Below are positions 36,660 through 42,625 of a stretch of DNA of 42,625 nt, piece by piece (within the stretch, counting starts at the first letter, position 1; every line of letters begins with the position of its first letter). The DNA is from a virus: positions 1 to 42,625 of the IMG/VR virus record IMGVR_UViG_3300020202_000041, one strand, 5' to 3'. The translations under genes were made by a program, and so were the position numbers. The notes under the pieces are model-generated. The model did not search any database. It had not been told where the DNA came from and saw only the letters and a program-made list of their open reading frames with translations.

Positions 36660-37103
36660 TTAGCTGACAGTGAATCCGTCAGCGTAGATTGCGCGAGCTT
36701 CCGACATCGAGACCGGCTGAAGGTACGCCGACACCGTCACGCTAGGGGTGGTGCCGCCCACGTTGAAGTAGGCACCCACATAGCGCTTGGTGATCGCGCC
36801 CTTAGGGATCGCGATGTGGTGGACCGAACCAGCCGTCAGGTTCGCGTAGCCAATCGAGCGCGCAACAAGGATGTCGGGCGACGAGAGGTTGGCGTTTGCC
36901 GACTGGATGAACTGAAACTCGTAGGTTTCATCGGTCGTGGTTCCGTCTGCGGCAACCTCGACACAGATGACGAGTTCCATGGGCTCACCGTTGCCGACGT
37001 CGTTCTTCGGCGTCACGTTGCCCAGGTCGATGGTGTTGGTGGATGCAGCGTCGGCCGTAACCGCCTGCGAATCCGAAAGCTGAAGATATGCGTCCATGAA
37101 CAT
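36660..37103 (-). CDS. Bbp16-like capsid decoration protein (147 aa)
   Basis: The start MFMDAYLQLSDSQAVTADAA and the segment TIDLGNVTPKNDVGNGEPME match the Bbp16 family encoded beside the BPP-1 major capsid gene. The remaining sequence is beta-rich and polar. In BPP-1 the product stabilises the capsid surface. AAGGAGAAACCAAT precedes ATG 37103. Confidence 0.85.
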   Translation of the reverse strand: MFMDAYLQLSDSQAVTADAASTNTIDLGNVTPKNDVGNGEPMELVICVEVAADGTTTDETYEFQFIQSANANLSSPDILVARSIGYANLTAGSVHHIAIPKGAITKRYVGAYFNVGGTTPSVTVSAYLQPVSMSEARAIYADGFTVS

Positions 37104-37132
37104 ATTGGTTTCTCCTTTTCTTTCGTTAGGGG

Positions 37133-38134
37133 TTAGCTGACAGCCGCTTCGGTCTCAGTCAGTGCGTCGCAGATCCGGATCGGGATGCCGCGGAACGAAG
37201 CCACGCGCTTGCCGTCGACTTCGGCATAGGTGAGTCCACCAGTGACGACGTCTTCGCGGCGCTGGATGTCCAGCATCTGGAAGCAGGTCCGGTTCATGTA
37301 GAACACGGGCTTGCACATGTTGAGCGACGGGATCCGGTGCGTGGCCTTGATCATGAGGTTCACAAGGTCAGCAGCCGAAGAGTTCGCAACGAGGTTCGAG
37401 ACGTCGATGTTCGGGATCCGAACAACGTATCTCCAATCCTTGAGCGCAATGCCGGCGTTCCACACGAAGCGCTCTTGGTAGGCGCGCATGCGGTTGCCAG
37501 CGACTCCAGCGGTCACTTCCACGGTGACTTCGTTGTAGTCGTTGTGCTCAAGGCCCGCCTTGGAGCCTTTCGGGAAGATGCCCGAGATCGTGTTCTCTCC
37601 CCAGCCGACGAGCCAGATCGAGGAGTTGTCGGAGCCAGAGCCCGAACCGGTGATCACGTTCTGTGCGTTGGTCGCACCCGAGATCGCCGAGTAGCGGGGA
37701 GCCAGTCCCGTGAACTCCTCAGGAGCCGTGCCAGAGTTTCCGTAGAAGAGGGTGGATGCCATCTCCTGGTTCATCGCCTCAATGAACGCCTTAGCTTCCG
37801 ATGCCCGGAACTCACCGACGTTGCCGTTGAGCTTCGCCAAGGCGACATCGACTTCCGACCACGCTTCCAGAATCCCGCACTGCTCGTCGATCTGAGCCGT
37901 GGTCGACTTGGAAGGAGTCACGCCGCCGTTGAGCAAGCGCCATGCAACGGTGGGCAGGCCCGTGCGAACGGTTGTGCGGTGACCGGTCGGCAGGTTGCCT
38001 TGCAGCCACAGCATGTCGAGAAGGATCTCGTTGGTCTGCGAGAGCAGTTCAACGATCGAGGGAACTTTGCCATCCGGGTCGAGCCTTTTCGCCCAGTCGG
38101 CAAGAGTGAGAGCACTCGTAGAGAGAGTTGCCAT
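37133..38134 (-). CDS. Major capsid protein (BPP-1 Bbp17-like, 333 aa)
   Basis: The sequence MATLSTSALTLADWAKRLDP, then VELLSQTNEILLDMLWLQGN and HRTTVRTGLPTVAWRLLNGG, matches the BPP-1-type HK97-fold capsid protein. Later regions (EAMNQEMASTLFYGN; FTGLAPRYSAI) agree. AGGAG is 6 bases before the ATG, preceded by a small GCCCC/GGGGC hairpin (38147-38163). Confidence 0.94.
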   Translation of the reverse strand: MATLSTSALTLADWAKRLDPDGKVPSIVELLSQTNEILLDMLWLQGNLPTGHRTTVRTGLPTVAWRLLNGGVTPSKSTTAQIDEQCGILEAWSEVDVALAKLNGNVGEFRASEAKAFIEAMNQEMASTLFYGNSGTAPEEFTGLAPRYSAISGATNAQNVITGSGSGSDNSSIWLVGWGENTISGIFPKGSKAGLEHNDYNEVTVEVTAGVAGNRMRAYQERFVWNAGIALKDWRYVVRIPNIDVSNLVANSSAADLVNLMIKATHRIPSLNMCKPVFYMNRTCFQMLDIQRREDVVTGGLTYAEVDGKRVASFRGIPIRICDALTETEAAVS

Positions 38135-38146
38135 TTGTTACTCCTG

Positions 38147-38163
38147 GCCCCTAGTTATGGGGC
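38147..38163. other. Hairpin upstream of the major capsid gene
   Basis: GCCCC-TAGTTAT-GGGGC forms a 5-bp stem just before the capsid ribosome-binding site. On the minus strand a T-rich patch (CCTTTTTCTTT) precedes rather than follows it, so it is not a standard terminator. mRNA stabilisation is a reasonable reading. Confidence 0.45.
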
Positions 38164-38178
38164 AAAGAAAAAGGGTTG

Positions 38179-38826
38179 TTATTCGTTGCTTCCATAGAGA
38201 ACTTCGGCGATGGTCCTTGCCTTCGTTGGGGCTTGGCCCGTCGGAATGATCAGTTGGTCCTCGCCCATCGCTCTCCCGATCCTGACAAACGCCTTCAAGA
38301 GGCCCGGGTGGTTGCCGTAACCTGAGATCTCCAAGTCCTTCATGAAGTCTTCGGTGGCGAACTTCTTGAGAACGCGATGAGCAAGCTCCACGTTCTTCGT
38401 AAACTCCGCTCCGCCGATCTCCGTGTCGGCCTTGGCCATCTCCGGCCACTTCTTCTCAACCAGATCCGTGTGTTCCTTCTGAAGCTCGGACAGGTACGTC
38501 GCCCTTGATTGGCTCTCGCGATTCACCTCAGCTTGGGCCTGCTCATTGGTGAGTCCTCGCGCCTTTGCTTCGGCAGCGATCCTCTCCAGCTCGGCTGGCT
38601 TTAGGTGTGATCCATCGGGAAGCTTCAAGTCGTACTTCTCAGGTACGCCTTGCGTGCTTTCCGGCTTTGCCTCAGGGGCTTGCTGGGTGGTGGTCGTGTC
38701 GGGCTTTGCCGCCTCTTGAGCTGGCGTCTGAGGAGCGACCTCAGGTGCCGGCGTCTGGGGGGTTGCAGTTTCCGACGTCCCTGCTGGAGTTGTATCTTGC
38801 GCAGGTTGAGTCACTTCCTCAGCCAT
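38179..38826 (-). CDS. Scaffold-like head assembly protein (215 aa)
   Basis: The first 60 residues are a Pro/Ala/Thr/Glu-rich disordered region; the second half is helical and charged (LERIAAEAKARGLTNEQAQA; YLSELQKEHTDLVEKKWPEM). This layout and the position directly upstream of the capsid gene are those of podovirus scaffolding proteins. GAGGAGAAATTAGAA precedes ATG 38826. It overlaps the Bbp19-like gene by 8 bases. Confidence 0.8.
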   Translation of the reverse strand: MAEEVTQPAQDTTPAGTSETATPQTPAPEVAPQTPAQEAAKPDTTTTQQAPEAKPESTQGVPEKYDLKLPDGSHLKPAELERIAAEAKARGLTNEQAQAEVNRESQSRATYLSELQKEHTDLVEKKWPEMAKADTEIGGAEFTKNVELAHRVLKKFATEDFMKDLEISGYGNHPGLLKAFVRIGRAMGEDQLIIPTGQAPTKARTIAEVLYGSNE

Positions 38827-39133
38827 TTCTAATTTCTCCTCTGTTCTCTTTCATCATTTGCAGGAACCCCTCTTCAGACGCCTTGGCGATCTCGGCCATG
38901 AGCCAGTGACCGATGTCTTGTTGGCCGGCGTTGAAGTGGATTCGCGCGCTGTTTTCCCAAACGGATCCAAAGACGTTGCACTTGGCGAGAGCACGCCAGG
39001 CAAAGCGGCGGAACTCCGGCTGAGCCATCAGGACCTTCAGATCCTCAACCTCTCGCTCACGCAGAAGCTTTTGGTTAAAGACAGCGTCTTTGACCTGCTG
39101 TTCGTCGGCGGCGTTCTTGACGGCACTCTTCAT
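38819..39133 (-). CDS. Bbp19-like protein (104 aa)
   Basis: The segment EDLKVLMAQPEFRRFAWRAL, then CNVFGSVWENSARIHFNAGQ and IGHWLMAEI, matches the Bbp19 family found between portal and scaffold genes of BPP-1-like phages. Its function is not established. The start overlaps the portal stop by 4 bases. Confidence 0.85.
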   Translation of the reverse strand: MKSAVKNAADEQQVKDAVFNQKLLREREVEDLKVLMAQPEFRRFAWRALAKCNVFGSVWENSARIHFNAGQQDIGHWLMAEIAKASEEGFLQMMKENRGEIRNG

Positions 39134-40890
39134 GCGCCCTCCACCAACTGGCCCGCTTGAGATTGATCAATAAGCCGCGAGAGAGCGCTGTCAGATCCCA
39201 TGTCAGTCTGTGACAGATTCTTTGCAGCCACGGCGGCCTGAGATACCTGCTCGACCTGAGCGGCCTGTGCGGCTTCGCGAGCGCGCCCAGCTCTGATCTC
39301 CTCGACCTTGTCGTCAGACCGCACGATCTTGGGGCTCACGCCCACTGCATCGCCGTAGTCGTCGATCATCTGATCGCGATCGACCTTGTCGAAGACGGAG
39401 GGATCGCCGGTGACCGAGGCGAGCTGGCCAACGAAGCCGGCAAAGCGCTCAATGCTTGAAACGCCGATGAGCTTCTGAGCCTGAGCCATCATGGAGACGT
39501 ACTCGACCTTGAGATCCATCCCTTGCAGCTCCTCTGGAGGAGGCGGGATGAGTCCTTGGCGGCTCATAATGTCGAAGGTGAGATCAATCAAAGGATCCAG
39601 GATGTCTTGGTTCATGTTCTCGAGGACGGGCCCGAGAGCGAGAAGCTTTTCCTCATGCCTCTCATCGATCTCGCGAGCTGTGATGTCGCGGCGATCGGAG
39701 TTGTGAAGCATCAGGAAAAGGTCGGCAAAGAACGCCTGATCGATTCTCTGGTGGTGATCCTGGATGTCGAGGAGCAGCTCCTGAATCCGCGGGTTCACCT
39801 CGTGCGCGGGCCTGAAGCCCTGCATGCCCTCTCGGACATCGGCATAGGTGATGTCACCAGGAAGGATGGAGACCTTGGCCGTACGAAGAGAGGTCGGCCC
39901 CGTCATAGGGGGGTTGACCATCTTCTCAACTGCCTGGGCCTTTCTTCGCTGCATGAGCTGAAGGGCCTTGATGTCGCCAAGGGCTGTGATCCCTGGGCAG
40001 TCGGTCGCATACACGTCTTCGCCTGTGGTCTCCCACCGGCCGCCGAGGATCGGGAAGATGTCATAGCCAGACTCGCGTAGGACCTTATCTTGGTCGGTTG
40101 CAGCCTGAAGATAGCCAGAGGTCGAGGCACTCGATGAGCCGCGCTCGTAGTAGCAAGACGAGAACTTCTTGTGCTTGGACTGAAGCTTTCGCTCATCGAA
40201 CTCTGGATTCGGTTCGATCACGTGACACACGTCGACCCATGCCTCCATCTGCCCCTGTTCGTAGAGCATGCGAACGTGGATGGAGAAGTTCGACCAGTCA
40301 GGTTGCCCACTGGGAAGACGACGCCCGAAGAAGCTGATGAGGTTCCGGACAGTCATCCGGAACTCTCTGAAGAAAACGTTCACGCGACCGTCTTGACCCT
40401 TGGCGAGCGCATAGGAGCCAATCGGAAACGAATTGCAGTGGATGACAGTAGAGAAGCTCTCCTCTACCGAGATCGGAGCCGTTCCGAAAACACCAAGATC
40501 CCCGTAGAAAGGATCAAGCGTGTTGTAGAGGTTCGACTTCAGAAACACGCCGTTCATCCGGCGCGAGACCAGATGAAGCCATTCTTTGGCGCTAGAGAAC
40601 TCGGCAAGATCCGGGTCGGGCGTAGTCAGCCGAAACCAAGGTCTGGCGGGCGACGTGATGCCGGCCATCATGCCTGACCTCAGGGTACGGGCCGCGATAC
40701 ACCCCCTAGAGTCGACGATCTTCTGGTTTCGTCTGTGGCCCTTGTTGGCGTCGGTGATCAAGAAGCGCGATCGACTGGGCAGGATGTAGTCAGAGAGCTC
40801 CCGCCAAAGCGGGATGAAGGTTGATCTCTCCTGCTCGAGCTGAGAGCGAAGGATCTCATAGCGCTGGCGCTTGGATTCGGGCTTATACAT
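39130..40890 (-). CDS. Portal protein (podovirus head-tail connector, 586 aa)
   Basis: The N-terminus (RYEILRSQLEQERSTFIPLW; RELSDYILPSRSRF; KIVDSRGCIAARTLRSGMMA; ITSPARPWFRLTT) is diagnostic of the podovirus head-to-tail connector family, which forms the dodecameric DNA portal. The C-terminus is Ala/Gln-rich and helical. The start ATG directly follows the stop of the upstream gene (TAAATG). Confidence 0.95.
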   Translation of the reverse strand: MYKPESKRQRYEILRSQLEQERSTFIPLWRELSDYILPSRSRFLITDANKGHRRNQKIVDSRGCIAARTLRSGMMAGITSPARPWFRLTTPDPDLAEFSSAKEWLHLVSRRMNGVFLKSNLYNTLDPFYGDLGVFGTAPISVEESFSTVIHCNSFPIGSYALAKGQDGRVNVFFREFRMTVRNLISFFGRRLPSGQPDWSNFSIHVRMLYEQGQMEAWVDVCHVIEPNPEFDERKLQSKHKKFSSCYYERGSSSASTSGYLQAATDQDKVLRESGYDIFPILGGRWETTGEDVYATDCPGITALGDIKALQLMQRRKAQAVEKMVNPPMTGPTSLRTAKVSILPGDITYADVREGMQGFRPAHEVNPRIQELLLDIQDHHQRIDQAFFADLFLMLHNSDRRDITAREIDERHEEKLLALGPVLENMNQDILDPLIDLTFDIMSRQGLIPPPPEELQGMDLKVEYVSMMAQAQKLIGVSSIERFAGFVGQLASVTGDPSVFDKVDRDQMIDDYGDAVGVSPKIVRSDDKVEEIRAGRAREAAQAAQVEQVSQAAVAAKNLSQTDMGSDSALSRLIDQSQAGQLVEGA

Positions 40891-41256
40891 TTACTGCCCC
40901 AGGAGCTGCTTGCCGCCGCCGGTGGAACCACCGGACAGCCCAAGCGAGCCTGTGAGAATGGTGGATCTGCGCCCTTGAGCGCCCATCGTGGCAGCCCGCT
41001 GGCGGGCTCTGGCCTCGTCGCGAACACGGATAAGTTCCGATTCGGACTCCTCCTTCTCTTTACGCTTCTTGGCCTCATCCATAAGGCCAGCCATGGCTTC
41101 CTTTTGCTTCTTCTCTTCCTCGTAGGCCTTCTCGCGGTTGGCATTGAATCCAAGCGCTTCAGCTCCAGCTTCCTTGCCGAGCTTCCCGCCAGCGATAGAC
41201 GAGGCCAGTGTGACGGGATTGAGGACTGCGAGAGCTGGGGATACGGACGAACCCAT
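40891..41256 (-). CDS. Small head-region protein (121 aa)
   Basis: ATG 41256 overlaps the stop of the GNAT-like gene by one base, giving MGSSVSPALAVLNPVTLASS. A small hydrophobic N-terminus is followed by a charged coil (REKAYEEEKKQKEAMAGLMD) and a Gly/Ser-rich tail. The tail RRSTILTGSLGLSGGS resembles small proteins encoded beside podovirus portal genes. Function unknown. Confidence 0.75.
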   Translation of the reverse strand: MGSSVSPALAVLNPVTLASSIAGGKLGKEAGAEALGFNANREKAYEEEKKQKEAMAGLMDEAKKRKEKEESESELIRVRDEARARQRAATMGAQGRRSTILTGSLGLSGGSTGGGKQLLGQ

Positions 41257-41708
41257 CAGGCAATCTCCATGAGAAAGTTCTTTTCTTGGCGCTTGAAGCC
41301 GCGCTTGATCAGGCTTTGGTCTTTGATTCGGGTGCGCTCTTGGAGAGCAAACGTGATCCAGTCGGCGTGCTCTCTTCCCCAGTCGATGAAGGCATCCATC
41401 AAGAGGCTGGCAGCTCGAGAGCCTCGGTGGTCGTGATCGACCCACCAAAAGGCTTCGGCCAGAACACGAATGTCTGGATTGAAGAAGTGTGGGTTGAGAA
41501 GGCCAGCCGTGAATCCCACGGGGCCAACACCCTCGCCGTCGGCAATCAGCATCAGGTGATCACGCATGATCAAAGAGAGCTGATCGCGGGCATACGCCTC
41601 ATCACCAAGGAGCGGGCGCTTTGAGCCGAAGAAGTCGGAGAACTGCCGCAGTTGAGCGAGCAGCCAATCGAGATCTTCAGGCCTGGCTGGGCGTATTCGA
41701 ATGGTCAT
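41256..41708 (-). CDS. GNAT-fold acetyltransferase-like protein (150 aa)
   Basis: The N-terminus MTIRIRPARPEDLDWLLAQL and the acetyl-CoA-loop-like HRGSRAASLL (94-103) with FWWVDHDHRG before it indicate a GNAT fold. Such proteins head the structural operon in many podoviruses. Target is unknown; it may have a structural instead of catalytic role. It is the first gene of the late head operon. Confidence 0.78.
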   Translation of the reverse strand: MTIRIRPARPEDLDWLLAQLRQFSDFFGSKRPLLGDEAYARDQLSLIMRDHLMLIADGEGVGPVGFTAGLLNPHFFNPDIRVLAEAFWWVDHDHRGSRAASLLMDAFIDWGREHADWITFALQERTRIKDQSLIKRGFKRQEKNFLMEIA

Positions 41709-42225
41709 GTGCGCTCAGTGTCGAGCGCGAGTCAGCGAAAACCCAAATTTAGGGGGTAACTGATGGGCCCCCCTTGACTGAAGATCTAGACCAGGCGAAG
41801 CCAGAAGAGGGCGAGCGGCGTGGAAGCTGTGGGAGAGGGTGACGACAATATAGCCCTCGTAAAGTGTCGCAAGACGAGCCCACTGGAGACACGCGTACGA
41901 TGACCGAGAACAGTAGCTAGTCTCGGAATACACGTATAGCTATTCGCAGGAGTCGCGCCCTGCCTCGCTCATCGCTTGAATGAACTGCATGGTCCGGCGT
42001 CGTGAGCCCTTAAACCAGCCCGGACACGACTGGAGCGGGTTTCCATGCAGTTCCTTGAGGCGGCGGGAGTGGCCCGGATTAAATCGAGGACTGAGCGGAA
42101 TGGGCAGGTCGCGGCAATATATACAGACCTCGAACCGCTCGCCTCGCCTCAGCCCAATCAAGAAGAAAGTTCATCATGCTTGCCCGAGTTGCAGGGCGCC
42201 GTCGGGTACGGTACATGAGCGGGGT
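41709..42225. promoter_or_regulatory. Late-promoter and structured non-coding region
   Basis: These 517 bases hold no supportable gene. They contain two leftward TATATTGYCG motifs (minus-strand TATATTG at 41852-41846 and 42121-42115), a CCGAGA/TCTCGG stem (41904-41926), a long inverted repeat (41982-42053) and a GGGGG/CCCCC pair just upstream of the late operon. In the circle the region lies between terL and the portal operon, so packaging-site function is also possible. Confidence 0.6.
41982..42053. repeat. 11-bp inverted repeat enclosing further pairings
   Basis: GAACTGCATGG (41982-41992) and CCATGCAGTTC (42043-42053) are perfect inverted repeats 50 bases apart. The interior contains additional complementary pairs (TCCGG/CCGGA, GTCGTG/CACGAC, CCAG/CTGG), some in pseudoknot order. 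A structured RNA, or a packaging or regulator recognition site, is possible. Confidence 0.65.
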
Positions 42226-42546
42226 ATGAAACCAGGCAGAGAACTCGATCAGCTCGTGGCTGAGAAGGTGTTCGGGAGCACGGAAGCCAAGCCGTATTCA
42301 ACCGACATTGCGGCAGCCTGGCGTGTTGTGGAGAAGCACAATCAAATCGTGTCGATTTGGCAGGGAAGGCCCTCGCTTGATCGGAACGCGCACGGCATGA
42401 TCTCTCGAAGAGTTTGGGAACGCGGCGACCCCGTTGTTTACAGGGTCAGCGTCGCCGGACGCCATACAGCCTATTCCGAAACCGCCCCGCACGCCATCTG
42501 CCTTGCTGCCCTCAAAGCGCTCGGTCACAATCTGTCATCCGAATAG
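42226..42546 (+). CDS. Phage ABA-sandwich domain protein (BC1872-like, 106 aa)
   Basis: Starting at ATG 42226, the sequence (GRELDQLVAEKVFG, then YSTDIAAAWRVVEKH and the end APHAICLAALKALG) matches the small ABA-sandwich family widespread in phages, whose function is unknown. A longer upstream frame runs through the structured non-coding region and is not supported. It is on the plus strand, opposite to terL, and its 3' end overlaps the terL 3' end by 22 bases across the contig junction. Confidence 0.85.
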   Translation: MKPGRELDQLVAEKVFGSTEAKPYSTDIAAAWRVVEKHNQIVSIWQGRPSLDRNAHGMISRRVWERGDPVVYRVSVAGRHTAYSETAPHAICLAALKALGHNLSSE

Positions 42547-42625
42547 GGATTGTACTCCGACTGGATCTTGTGCTGCTTCGTAAGGCCGACCTCGGCCGTC
42601 GAGGACGCCATCTCCGGCAGAAAAA
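42499..42625. repeat. Right copy of 127-bp terminal direct repeat
   Basis: Identical to 1-127. The ABA-sandwich gene ends inside this copy at 42546, and the remaining bases repeat the 3' part of terL, which shows the two contig ends join. Confidence 0.97.

Noticed and set aside
41980-42225. N-terminal extension of the ABA-sandwich protein
   Set aside because: It translates the structured inverted-repeat region, lacks domain-like sequence, and the family starts at about residue 83 of the longer frame.
1-42625. CRISPR array or insertion sequence
   Set aside because: No spaced repeat array, transposase gene or terminal inverted repeats with target duplication were seen.

Overview
The window is a complete genome of a temperate short-tailed (podovirus-like) bacteriophage. 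The first 127 bases (1-127) are repeated exactly as the last 127 (42499-42625), so the contig closes into a circle of 42,498 unique bases. The overlap is most likely an assembler k-mer overlap on a circular or circularly permuted molecule. An overlapping inner/outer membrane spanin pair and three further proteins with lipoprotein or membrane-anchor signals point to a Gram-negative host. The host genus cannot be read from the sequence. Heads resemble Bordetella phage BPP-1 (Bbp16, Bbp17 and Bbp19-like proteins, podovirus portal); the tail and internal virion proteins are T7-like (gp11, gp12, gp14, gp15 and gp17 N-terminus).

Layout, reading leftward because nearly all genes are on the minus strand. 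(a) 41708-20178 is the late region: GNAT-like protein, portal, Bbp19-like protein, scaffold-like protein, major capsid, Bbp16-like protein, tail tubular A and B, internal virion proteins, a 2,098-residue ejection/polyvalent protein, tail fibre, fibre-associated protein, then lysis (holin-like proteins, Rz/Rz1, amidase). (b) 20176-18279 is the immunity region: a rightward repressor-like gene (18610-19134) and a rightward lipoprotein gene (19532-20176), facing a leftward Cro-like gene (18515-18279). (c) 17699-12796 is the early operon: a recombination/annealing-type protein, many small unknowns, an excisionase-like protein and a tyrosine integrase. (d) 12451-12795 holds the probable attP: a tRNA-Arg(CCU)-like segment flanked by 19-bp direct repeats. 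(e) 12450-4948 is the replication region: a replication initiator-like gene carrying a CGTAC-repeat candidate origin, a DnaB-like ATPase, a VRR-NUC-type nuclease, a calcineurin-like phosphoesterase with an N-terminal homing-endonuclease-associated repeat, zinc-binding proteins, a LuxR-type HTH protein and mini-ORFs. (f) 4631-27 is the terminase operon: a second LuxR-type HTH protein, a truncated UDP-glucose dehydrogenase-like protein, a glycosyltransferase-like protein, three small proteins, then terS and terL. In the circle this is followed by a convergent plus-strand gene for a phage ABA-sandwich protein.

Genes are packed with 1-4 base stop/start overlaps, which exposed very small genes (24, 34, 43 and 44 codons) too short for routine gene calling. 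The most unusual parts are the sugar-nucleotide dehydrogenase/glycosyltransferase pair co-transcribed with terminase, the twin stand-alone LuxR HTH proteins, the tRNA-derived attP region, the iteron cluster inside the initiator gene, and a conserved TATATTGYCG motif at three leftward promoter positions.
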